Assembly: GCF_000972845.2 (NCBI RefSeq)
Contig: NC_040020.1
Span: forward strand, 293,575 to 357,574
Reading direction: 5' to 3'
Length of the DNA stretch: 64,000 bases
Origin: Larimichthys crocea
Lineage: Eukaryota; Chordata; Actinopteri; Sciaenidae
Shown: positions 27,353 to 40,200 of the stretch, piece after piece
How the letters are laid out: the number at the start of each line of letters is the position of its first letter
How positions within the stretch are numbered: the stretch's first letter is position 1
Made by a program: the position numbers and the translations under genes
Notes under the pieces: model-generated
What the model was told of the DNA's origin: nothing
Database searches by the model: none
What the model saw: only the letters and a program-made list of their open reading frames with translations

Positions 27353-30300
27353 AATGGTTAATTTATCAAAAGCAGACACCAGATGAAAACACACACACAC
27401 ACACCAACACACACACACACACAACACACACAGTGGGCAGTGTGGACGAAACTTCTCCAGCGTTCTTCATCTAGATTTTGGATTCTTGTATGTTACAAAA
27501 CGAGTCCTTGTTTTGTCCTTGTTGAAGCGTTTTCCAGGTTTTCCAGGTTTCAGGTTTTCCTGGTTCCCCTTAAGGCTTCGTATGTGTTTACAGACTCTAA
27601 GTCCACTGGAGTATGTTTTTGATTTGAGGCGGATTATAAATAAAACTGACCTGACTTTGCTTTCAAAACACAGAAACAAGGAACAAAAGCAAACAGTGGG
27701 TACGCTGGCTGTGGTCGGAGGTAGAGCGGGTCGTCCGCTATCAGAGGGGTTCATCCCCAGCTTCCTTGGTGCTCCGGGCATGTCAAAGTCCTCGGGCAAG
27801 ATACTGAACCCTACCCTACCCTTCCCGGAGGCGAGTGCAATGTGTTTTGTAAGTTCATAGATGCATTTCATGCTCCACAGAGCTGAAAGCTGGTCACACG
27901 TGTCCACTGGACTCTGGCACAGTGACCACGTTGGCAGAATAAGCCGGAGCCTCTGTGGACTGGAAGGGAAACCCTTTTCTGCACGGGCAGCCACATCAGC
28001 AGTTTTGGTTACACAGGCATGTGTTCATCCACCACGCCCACAGGATGTGTTCATCCACAGGATGTGTTCACCCACAGGATGTGTTCACCCACAGGATGTG
28101 TTCACCCACAGGATGTGTTCACCCACAGGATGTGTTCATCCACAGGATGTGTTCACCCACAGGATGTGTTCACCCACAGGATGTGTTCACCCACAGGATG
28201 TGTTCACCCACAGGATGTGTTCATCCACAGCACTGCTGCAAGGAAACAGACACATACGACATGTTAGGTGTCTGTACAGAGTCTGTAGAAGTCACCAGGC
28301 CATGAAGTTTACACCACAAGGATCTGCAGACGTGGAAGTTGGACATTAGTACTTGATAAATGCATCTTCTGGTGCCTTTACAGATCCTTTACTTCAGTGA
28401 AAGTACAAATACAACAATCTAAAATCACTTTTGATATCATTGCGATATCTCCATAGGACTCTATGACTGAATAGTCAATGCTGCTATGCAGTGGCAGGTA
28501 AGTCTTTCGCCTCCAGATTAATCTAACAATCGGCAAGACGTGGATCATCGACGGCCCCAATGACCCCTGGTTACTCAAACAAGTCACCTGTAACTGACAG
28601 TTTTCAGTATCATTATCTCGACCATGTCGTTAGCTCTCGCCGTCCTCCGGCGTCTCCTCGTCTCCTGGCTCTTTAAAGGGTCGATTGTTTGATGGTGGGA
28701 AAATAAAAGACACAAATTTGAGACGTCTCCGTCAAACCGTCAGAGACTCGGAGAAGAAGAAAAAATAAAACATACTGTGATCTTTAAAATGTCACCTTAA
28801 CTGTCTTAAAGTCAAACAGAGTTTGGAAAGATTTATTTTATTATTAATAACTGGAGAAAAAGCTTATTTTTCTTTCACAGACGAAAAGATGAGCGCTTAA
28901 ATCAACGAGAGGTAGCAGCTGACCCTGAACCAAAACAACTGTCACCTCTGTGCTACTAATCGACCACCTTCCCGAGTCCCCGCCCCTTTTCGTTCAATGC
29001 TCCAATCACAGTTGCTCTTTTCCCGTACTTTAATTAAATCGTCTACGTCAAAGAGAAAAACTAATTTTGAAGACGTTAAAAGACACAACACTGAAAATAG
29101 TTGGCTAATGTGTGTGTGTGTTTTTAATTTTCAACACTAGCACATAAAGCTAGCACATCACTGAGTTCTGCCCGGTAACAAATTTACTCCAAAAAGGGGC
29201 GTGGCTTAGGACGAGTCAATTAAAGAATTAAAATGCTCAACAAACACAAAAAAGAGCCTCGAGCAGCTGTAAACAGAATAATTAAAACTCATTAAAAGCA
29301 GCTTGATTCTTCATTCATATGAAGGATTTTAGACAGACTGTCCGGTGATGTTTCAATTTATTCTTATATGTTTCATATTTCTAAGAGTTCCCTGCATATC
29401 AATAAAAAATACAGAAATAAATAAATCAGAGTTGAAGTCAACACCGAGGGACACGGCTGTGCTTCTCAACGCGAGGATCAAACAGCAGTGTCGGCCTCTG
29501 ATGTAATCCACCAACCGTGGCGTCGACGGTGCAGCAACACTTTCTTTATACGAGTGTTGGTAAATGCCCCACGAGACGCGACAAGAGTGAAAGAAAGAGT
29601 TCAGCTCCGCCTACGACAAACTGCTCCGGTTGATCAGCTCGAGGAGACCTCGGAGCACAGGAGCTCGAGAGAAACACAAAAGAGATGAAAGAAAACACAC
29701 GAAACGAGAGGAGGTGGAGAAAGTTTAGTGTAGGTCAGAGTGATTGGAAATGTCAGCTACGGTACGAAAACATGACAAAAAGAAAGAGGAAAGAAAAGGA
29801 GGGAACAACAGGTAAAAGAGGAGCTGATGAAGTATTGATGGAGGAGAAAGTGGGTCGATAAAACAGCGAAGAGAATAAACTCCACTCGTCATGAAAGATG
29901 TGAATAAAACATCAAGTGAATCAAATATAGATGAAATATAAATGATGTAGAGGTGGTAAAGAACGAGGAAAGACTGGAAAAGTGCTTTTTAGGGGAAAAC
30001 GGAGGACAAACTTATTGCTTACCGAGGCGTGAAACAAAGAGTTACAGGAGGATGAATAATGTGAAGAACAGAGGAGGAGGCGAAAGGCCGGCTGCTGTTC
30101 TCCGGAGACGGAAATTATTCTCACAAGAAGTGAGGCGGAAAAGTTACCCCGAGGGTCGCCGTAAACCAAAGGTCAAAGGTCATCTTCCAAAGCTACTCTT
30201 GGCACTGATAGTAACCACATCCTGCATAACTTTAAGCCTTAATATAATGTGAACAGGTGAGTTGTATATAAATTCACCCTCAGTACAGTTGTCATGAACG

Positions 30301-31723
30301 GGGAAATTAGCTACAGAGACCAAAACTGTTTTTTGTACCAGGCTGTAAACATGTTTATTTCTGCTGTGAAGTTGGACATTTGGACATGGGGACTTATGGA
30401 GACTGACTCACTTCTGGAGCCAGCCTCAAGTGGACGTTAGAGGAACTGCAGTTTTTGGCACCTCTGCATTAGCTTCACTTGGACTGTTTGTCAGCATGTT
30501 GTTAGCTTAATTTAGCTTTTTTTGGCCTGCTGCTTGCTTAGCTTACTGTTAGCTTATTTTAGCCTGTATTAACCTGTTGTTAGCTTAATTTAGCATGTTG
30601 TTAGCTTGTTTTAGCTTACTGTTAGCTTGTTTTAGCTTATTGTTAGCTTGTTTTACCCTGTTGTTGGGTTGATATCAAGTTTTAGCCTGTTGTTAGCTTA
30701 ATTTAGCTTATTGTTAGCTTGTTTTAGCCTATTGTTAGCTTGCTTTAGCTTACTGTTCGCTTATTTTAGCTTGTATTAGCCTGTTGTTAGCTTAATTTAA
30801 CATGTTGTTAGCTTATTTTAGCTTTTTTTAGCCTGCTGCTCTTTGTTAGCTTGCTTTAGCTTACTGTTAGCTTATTTTAGCTTGTATTAGCCTGTTGTTA
30901 GCATTATTTAACATGTTGTTAGCTTGTTTTAGCTTACTGTTAGCTTGTTTTAGCCTGTTGTTGGGTTGATATCAAGTTTTAGCCTATTGTTAGCTTAATT
31001 TAGCATGTTGTTAGCTTATTTTAGCTTTTTTTAGCCTGTTGCTCTTTGTTAGCTTGCTTTAGCTTACTGTTAGCTTATTTTACCACCAGCTAGCATGCTA
31101 ACATGCATTGCTAATCATGCAGCGTTTCTTTACAACAGTTTAGCAGAGCTAGCTAGCAAAGGTTGTAGCACCCGCCATGTCACTAACCTGTTGTTGTTCC
31201 TGACTTCCTGTCCGTACAGGAAGTGCTCCTGGCTGACGGTGATGTAACTCGTGGGGAGCTGCTCTGATTGGTTCTTGCTGATGGTAACGACGGGGTAGCC
31301 CATTTGCAGAGTCCACCTGTCCATCATCACGCCGATGTCGATGTCCCGCCCCTCTGAACGCATGGCCTGGACGGAACAGACGACGAATAAATAATCAGTT
31401 ATAATGACTAATTAACATATTCAGTGGTGATTTGAATAATTAATTAGGTCATCAATAACCTGGTAAACCAACATTTAAATTAGAGAGACCTCCACATCAT
31501 CGGAGATCGGATTAAATTAATGACTTCCTGTGTGAAGGACAAACAAGCCTCGCCTCCACCTGTCAGTCACGTCGCCATGGCAACGTCCCTCATCGCCGTC
31601 TCATCAAGTCAGTCTTAATGAGCGTCTCTCTGGCCTTCATTAGAGCGGCTTCGTTAAATAATTAACAGCCAGCCAGTCAGTCAGTCTGGCTGCTTTTATC
31701 CCCTCGACAGCCGAATGTGAAGC

Positions 31724-31768
<45 letters not shown>

Positions 31769-33190
31769 GGTGAGCGTCGTTACCTGAGACAGTTTGCTCC
31801 ACAGGTCGTCTCTGGCTGCGTTGCTGTACATGTGACTCAGTAGATAATCCTGAAAACAGAGAACAGAGTTTAAAAACATTTTACATCACTTCAACATGGG
31901 GACTGACTCAGTTCTGGAGCCAGCCTCAAGTGGACGTTAGAGGAACTGCAGATTTTGACATTTCTGCATTGATTTATTTTCCCAGCCACGGAGGTTGTTG
32001 CTCGGTTGTCAACGTGTTGTTAGCTTATTGTTATCTTATTGTTAGCTTGTATTAGCCTGTTGTTAGTTTATTGTTAGCTTGTTGTTAGCCTGTTGTTAGT
32101 TTATTGTTAGCTTGTTGTTAGCTTGTTGTTAGCTTGTTTTAGCTATTGTTAGCTTGTTGTTAGTTTGTTGTTAGCTTGTTGTTAGCTTGTTTTAGCTATT
32201 GTTAGTTTATTGTTAGCTTGTTGTTAGCGTATTGTTAGCTTGTTTTAGCGTGTATTAGCCTGTTGTTAGCTTATTGTTATCTTATTGTTAGCTTGTATTA
32301 GCCTGTTGTTAGTTTATTGTTAGCTTGTTGTTAGCTTGTTGTTAGCTTGTTTTAGCTATTGTTAGCTTGTTGTTAGTTTGTTGTTAGCTTGTTGTTAGCT
32401 TGTTTTAGCTATTGTTAGCTTGTTGTTAGCTTGTTGTTAGCTTATTGTTAGCTTATTGTTAGCTTGTTGTTAGCTTGTTGTTAGCTTGTTTTAGCTATTG
32501 TTAGCTTATTGTTAGCTTGTTGTTAGTTTGTTGTTAGCTTATTGTTAGCTTGTTTTAGCTTGTATTAGCCTGTTGTTAGCTTATTGTTAGCTTATTGTTA
32601 GCTTGTTGTTAGCTTGTTGTTAGCTTATTTTTAGCTTATTGTTAGCTTGTTGTTAGTTTGTTGTTAGCTTATTGTTAGCTTATTGTTAGCTTGTTGTTAG
32701 CTTGTTGTTAGCTTATTGTTAGCTTATTGTTAGCTTGTTGTTAGCTTGTTGTTAGCTTATTGTTAGCTTATTGTTAGCTTGTTGTTAGCTTGTTGTTAGC
32801 TTATTGTTAGCTTGTTTTAGCTTGTATTAGCCTGTTGTTAGCTTATTGTTAGCTTATTGTTAGCTTATTGTTAGCTTATTGTTAGCTTATTGTTAACCTG
32901 TTGTTAGCTTGTATTAGCTTGTTAGCTTGTTTTAGCTATTGTTAGCTAGTTGTTAGCATGTTGTTAGCCTATTTTAGCTGTGACATCACAGAGTTAGTCG
33001 GCTGTGATTGGTCCAGAATAACTGCGTTTTCTATGAACTGTTGATGCAGCGAACATCCTGCAGACTGAATTATAAATGACACGTGTACGTTTTGAAGCCA
33101 CGTCCCTCTGGATGATGACAAAATATTTATATTGAATCAATCCGCCTGCTTTTCTTCAAGGTTACAGAAATCTGTGGTTCAGTGGTAAAA

Positions 33191-33236
<46 letters not shown>

Positions 33237-36200
33237 ACACACACACTTAAAGATTTATAAGTGATGCAAGAGGAGTTAACGGGAGTCCCAGCACGGTGCA
33301 CGTTTGTAGTTTCCACCCACTGACTTCACCAGACGCAGGTATCAGACTCTCACAGTAACTCAGTGCACACATAACGTGTATGTGTTTGTTTGTTACATAC
33401 ATGAAAAAGTCCTAACAATAAGAAAATCTAAATCTGATCTCATAAATAAGAAATATCAATATAGAGTCATGTAGAAGTCAGTCATTCAGAGTTAGGTAAT
33501 ATAGCTCATACAATATATATATAGTCAGATAATATTATGATATCTCCATAGGCTGCCATGGTGTATGACTCATCCTTCACTAAAAGTACAAATACATGTT
33601 GTACAATATTCAAAAAGTAGAGCAGGAAGTTGTATGAGTTAAATATATATGAAGTATTGAAAGTAAACATGCTTATTCTGCAGTAAAAAGTCATAAATAC
33701 TTCCCAGAAATAGTATTTATGTGTTTAAACACACGGTTCAAAATACTTCAGCTCTCTGTGGGGCACTCTCTGAAACCCTGGACTGTTGTTGGTGGATAGA
33801 AGAAGTTTTAGGCCGCGTTCAGACACGAACAAACGCCGGCGACGTTTTTCAGTTCATTTCAGTGGAGGGTCGGCTCCCCTCAGTTTCCCGGTTCCTGTCT
33901 GAATATGCACTAAAGGTCTGTCAGTGTGGGGTCCGCTCTGTGAGGCTGTCAAAGAAAAGCAAACACTGAGTGGACGTAGTAGAAGGTTAGCGCTCGATAC
34001 AGGACCAACCTCAAATCAAACGTAGCTCCCGTTATTCACTTTGACCCCACAGTGTTCCGTCTGTCCACCCAAACATCGTCCCATCATGCCCGTACGCTTC
34101 TTCACTCAAGTCTGACGTGACGGTGACTCGATCTGCTGATCTCGTGAAGCTTTTTAGGAAGAACCGGGTCAAAGAATCTCAAAGTGTCCGGAGCTTAATG
34201 TTTGACACGAGCCTCTGTGAGATTACAAGCCTGCAGTTTGATTTTCTCAGCTAATGAACCAGGTCAGAAGTTCCAAGAAGCGACTCGTCTTGGTTTGATC
34301 CCTGTCTGTCTCCAGCACAGAGGAGTAAAACTCATTCCCTCTGCAGTGGGCCGGTGTTACAGAGGCTCATAGGGAGGTTGGTGGATTGAATTGGGGGTTT
34401 ATGATAAAACACGAAAAGGCAGGGAAGTAGTGGAAGATAACAGAGAACACCTAGAGAGAGAGCGAGCTGTAATCTGCTCCTGGCTGATAGAGGAGATTCC
34501 TCACAAACAGTCAGTCAGCAGTCGTGGTGTGTATGGAGGTTGATAAGGCAAGAAGGAGCTCTTTATTGGAACAAGATGACACACGCGATAACAACACACT
34601 GCGTGTGTGTGTGTGAGGCTTTGATAACTATGACTGTCACCTTCAGTAAAGCCGACATGAGCAGAGATAAAACGCCCCCCACGCGGAGTCTGATCCTGAT
34701 TCCTGCACAGGTTTTAACAGCGTGATCCACCTGAAGCAGCCGGGAGGAGATGCTCCGAGCGATAACGCTTTCATTACAAGACATTTGTTCCAGCAGCTGT
34801 GAGGGCCCAGGTGAAAGATCTCTGTGGTCTCAGCGCGTACGCTGTTAATGACGACGGCTTTTCCGACATCGGAGGATGAACCTCGACCTCGATCGACAGG
34901 TCGCTGAGTCTGTCGTCTCGTCTGCAGCCAGCTGGGCTCATCCTAAACACTGTTCAGACAAACTCCATGTTTGCCAGGCTGTTATTTACACCTATGACAG
35001 GTGGTGTCAGTAACCGAACCTTAAAGTAAGCCCCGCCCCTTTTTGGACCCATGCGCCAATCGCAGTTGAGCAATCCTCGGTCAACTTCGTGCTTCCCTGT
35101 ACTCAGATATGCAACGAGCTACCTCGTCTATGTTGAAAAGTCAACATACAAATATAAGTGGTAGAAAAGTGTTGGCCTTTTTGTAACAACACCACAAAAC
35201 CACAGAACAATGTTTGCCAGGATGTTATTTACATCTATTACAGGTAGTGTCAGTAATTGACCCGCCCCTTTTAGGGGGCGTGGCTCCAATTTTCTGTGCT
35301 CCAATCACAGTTGAGCAAGCCTCTGTCAACTTTCTCCTTTCCTGCACTTAGATATGTTAGAGAGTTTATTCATGCCACGTTGGAGCCGACATAATTGTCA
35401 GTTTCTGGCCTGGAAATAGTCTTCACATCAAAATCTGAGTCAGAATGAAGACTTACAGAAACGCTGACTTTGTGTTCAAGAATAAGAAAGAGTAAACAAA
35501 AGAATTAATTTGTCTCTGTTTGGATTTGTTTTTCTGAATCATGTTTTTTTTTTTGTTGACTCCAGGGAATATCAATCAAACTGCTGTTGGTTTATTCATC
35601 TGAGAAAGTAACTTTTTACCAATAAACTAATCAAATATTGAAGTTTCGTGTCTGCCAGCGTCTGTTTTTCAAGGCAACTGAAGCAGAACTTTATTGATGT
35701 AGAGCTCTAAAGTCTGTGGACAACATTTAACCAATAATCTGGAGTCGACACGGTGTAAACATGGAGATGTTTTCCCTCTCTACCATCCATCCTGTAGGAC
35801 ATGAACACGACATTCGGGTGGTGGCGTTCTGTGAGTGCCCAACTTGTAAACACTTGTATCACTTGACTCCTACTGAAGTGTTTACTAAAATAAAAGCTCT
35901 AGCTATGAGACTCTCTCATGTCTGTGAATCCATATTTAATGCACTCTGAGTGCCTGTGAATGTCGTCAACTTTTAGCCATTCTTACCTCTTCAGACATTT
36001 CACTGCACTATTTAAATCCACGTCCTTATTACTCAACTGAATTTCTTTTCCAGGACTTGCAGACATCCTGAGTCATCGCCATGAACTCTGAACATACTGT
36101 ACTGTTAATAACTCACAAATATACTGTAAGAAAAGTGTAATAATACCACAAAACCACAGAACAATGTTTGCTAGGATGTCATTTACATGTATTACAGGTA

Positions 36201-37073
36201 GTGTCAGTAATTGACCCGCCCCTTTTAGGGGGCGTGGTTCCAATTTTCTGTGCTCCAATGACAGTTGAGCAAGCTTCGGTCAACTTCCTCCATTCCTGCA
36301 CTTAGATATGCTACGAGCTACCTTGTCTTTGTTGAAAATTCAACCACAGTTTGAACTTGGTTAAAAGATAAAGTTAGTGAATGTTGCTATCTAGCTTTTT
36401 AACTACTTAACTTAACTAGCTATCTAGCTTCTTAACTACTTAACTCAACTACCTATCTAGCTACTTAACTACTTAACTTAACTAGCTATCTAGCTACTTA
36501 ACTACTTAACTTAACTACCTATCCAGCTACTTAACTTAACTAGATATCTAGCCACTTAACTGCTTAACTCAACTACCTATCTAGCTACTTAACTACTTAA
36601 CTTAACTACCTATCTAGCTTCTTAACTACTTAACTTAACTAGCTACCTAACTACTTAACTAGTTAGCTAGTTAAATGACTTAAGTATAGTACTATACTTA
36701 AGTAGGTGGCTAGCTAGTTAACTAGTTCTGCAGATCAAAATGCTAGTTACCAACCTACTCTAAATCTGATAGCAACTGTTAACAAACAATTAACAGCTGG
36801 TTAATTTACATAATGCATTAGTTAGCTAGTTCAGTGGTTCCTACCATTAGCTAGAGATTTGACTATATATATTCAACATAGACGAGTTGGCAATGAACAA
36901 ATAAAAAACATATGTTGTTACATTTTGCAATAAATATCAGTGTGTGTGTGTGTGTGTATAAAACTATAGTATAGTATATATAAGAAAACATTTTCCCATG
37001 ATGTTTTCATGCAGGTGAGGACTGAAACTAATGCTCTGTTCAGGTAGCATGGATTAATTTTCAGCACTTGTAA

Positions 37074-37124
<51 letters not shown>

Positions 37125-37231
37125 TGTATTTCCAGTGTATTCTGCTGCTGGATCAGCAGTATTATTTTTATATAGAATCTGGTTCTCAGTGTGTTCCAGG
37201 TCACTGACAGTTTATGCTGAAAAATCAGGAC

Positions 37232-37267
<36 letters not shown>

Positions 37268-40200
37268 AGTGTGCACAGGGGATTCATACATATTTCCATA
37301 ACTGTATTCAGAACAAAAACTATATTTAACCCACTTTCACCTTACATTACGTGACATCATCTTTTACAGTGACTGCCAACTGATCAGTTCTGTGTATATA
37401 AAGGACTCTGCTGCCGTCAGATAAACTCGAACTGACAAGTTTATTCGGTTCATTTTGGGTTTCCTCTGAAGTTTCGGAGACATTAACATGAACCAGCGTC
37501 AGCCTTCAGAGAGCCAGTTAGCAGCTGCATACAGCGCGGCGATAAATAATGCAGCGTGCTCCGTCATTAACACCGCCAGCTTCATGTTGTAGTGGTTAAA
37601 GTGAGTCAACAAGACAAATTCATGACTGCTCTATTTCAGAATTAAAACCTTCGGAGTTAAAAACAGATTATCAATATAATCAGAGCCTCATCATATCACA
37701 TTTAACTTTCTCTCTGATTCATATTTTATTACTTTGTCCAACAGCCAGCAACTCCAGCGTGGATCAATTTATTGAATTCGACTTTGAACTTGTCCCTAAA
37801 TCAACCGTGAGGGAACTAAAAACACGAATTTATGGTTCGTCATTAACCGCAAACAGCAGCCTGTAACCCAGCGTAAAAATATTGAATTAAACTTACGAAA
37901 CCTCTGCGCCTTTAGAGAGAGCGGGGGAGCGTTCCATTTGTGAGAGGAAAGTTGAAGGTTTTTGGGTTCAAATAAGAATAAGTTCATTTCTGTAATTAGA
38001 AATGTATTTAAGTATTTTCAGAAACAGACTTTGAGTATTTAAACACCTGAAAATAAGAAACTTTACTTTTGGTGTCTGGCGGTAGGCCTCAGGTTTTCTT
38101 GGAGTTTTCCAAACACCTGAGTCACTGTTATTTTAGCGAACAATTGGCGAGAACAAACAAACCTCTGTGGACCCCATAGGGGGTCGTGGACCCCAGGTTG
38201 AAGACCCCTTCTCTAGCAGACACATCTCATGTATAAGATAAATAATCATTTAGATGCTTTCTTGGAAATTTGAGGACCGATCAGTAGCTAGTTGGCTTTT
38301 ATTTTTGGAGCCAACATAATTACAGCCCAATGGTGGATGAATGGGGAACTTAAGTATTGTTAGTTTATTCATATATATATATAGATATATAGATATTTTT
38401 CCCCTATCTTTAGTCTTTAGTATGTTTGCAGACTGTGCTAGCTTCCTTTGTTGGTGGTACTGTTGCTTCAAAGGAAACAATAAAAAAAGTATTTCCAAAA
38501 ACCTGGCTATGATCCTTAAAATCGGGTCACAAGGTTTTACAGCAGAAAACAAGTAGTAAAACTTCTTCCCCGGCAGCCTAATCCACTTATTCGCTGCCCA
38601 TCTGTATACTCAGTATGCTCCAGACAGGCAGGGTTTAGCCAAAATATGGCTGTACACACACACACACACACACACACAGCTTCTGTCTGAATCCTGGTGA
38701 CAAATCATTTTAAAGCCAACCGTCCCTGTGGTGTTCAGATATATAAAAGCCTTTTGTGTGTACACGTGGACCTGCAGGATGAACTTACATTGAGTCCTTT
38801 CTGGAACAGCGGCTGTCCCATCACGTTGGCCAGCATCCGGATTAACGCCGCCCCCTACAGACAGCACAGAGACACACACGCTGTCAGACGTAATAACAAC
38901 AATGCTCAGTTCATTTCAGTAGAATTGCTGCGATTGGTGGATTCGGCATCGGTTCGAGGGCCGTTAAACATCTGCAGACCGAGCGTCAACTATCTTTAAA
39001 GTGCTGGACCGTCCAAAATGTAAGAAGCTATCATACTGGATGTGTTGCACTATTAAACTTTATAGCACCCTGCTCTGCCTGAGTATGAAATGCTCCATAA
39101 AATCATCAGACAGAAGTGCATCTCTAAACACAATGTTTGTTTTATCAAGGTAGCCACTGAGCGAGCTCAGTGTTTAAACGAGCCAGACGTTTACTCGCCT
39201 TTTTGTAGGCGATCCAGTCGAAGACTCGGTTGATATCCGTCGCCTGCTCCACCTCCTGGGAGATGGGATGGGAGGAACGTAGCCCGTCCAACAGCATCAC
39301 CTCGTGGAGGACGTCAGTCAGGAAGCGTTGCTTCTCCTGAAGACACACAAACAGTCGCCGTGGTCACTTATGAGAACTGCTGCATGTCCAACTAACCCTG
39401 AGGGACTTTTACGATGAATTACATCTGTATAATATTTTACCCATGGAGCTTATGGAAATACATTTCACAATGATTGTACCTGTATAATTAATGTGAAATT
39501 CAACTTGAAATATCGCCCTAAGTCAGCTGTGATAGGCTCCAGCCCTGATGAGGATACGTGGTTACAGATAATGGATGGACGGCTGAACTTGAAATAAAAG
39601 TCCCCACATGGTAGGCGAGTCCCCACAATGTCTGTGTGTGGACGAGTAATCGTCCCCACGTTGTATTCTTTGAAATCTGTCATTTATTTTGGTTTTATTT
39701 CACCACAGCTTGCATGAAACTGTCTAAACACTAAAAATAAGAAAGATATTTGTCTCCAGAACAATGTGACTTTTCATCGTGGTTTCTTGAATCCTGGGGT
39801 TCGCTTTGGTTTTCTTCCAGCTCGGCTTTAGACGGAAACGTAATTAAGTTTGAGAACAGATGATCATTTAGTGAAACAGCTGGTTCAGTAAACAAAGGTT
39901 TAGTTAGTAGTCTGGACAATCTTTGTTTCTTTTTTTTAGTCTTTGTTCTTAATCTATTCTTTCCAGTTGCCTCCTCTGGTTTCTGGAGTCTTCTTACTTT
40001 CATTTACTATGATTTTCTTCACCCCTTCGTTTTCCATCCTCTATTCACTCTTTTCCCGCCTTATTTTCTTCTTTTTGTCTCCTCTCTCCGCTTCGTCTCC
40101 TTTCTTTCTTCTCCTCCGCTGCTCTCCGTGTTTCAGGATTTTAATAGACATCTGCAAACATGTTGAGCTTTAATAAGCTCTGTCTAAATTACCCCTGGGA

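Larger units (their letters stand above)
24761..38083. repeat. Copy B of the 13.4-kb tandem duplication
   Basis: This copy is 13,323 bp against 13,407 bp for copy A. It carries the intact trhde exons 4 and 5. The stretch 24761-26119 and the part from about 30200 onward look clean; 26341 to about 30200 again looks indel-rich. It includes a 221-N gap. The junction with copy A at 24760/24761 shows no obvious microhomology. Confidence 0.93.

Noticed and set aside
28018..28230. Evenly repeated 17-bp units resembling a CRISPR array or a repetitive protein ([17 protein letters not shown])
   Set aside because: The units abut with no unique spacers, and all three frames give low-complexity peptides. 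It is a minisatellite.
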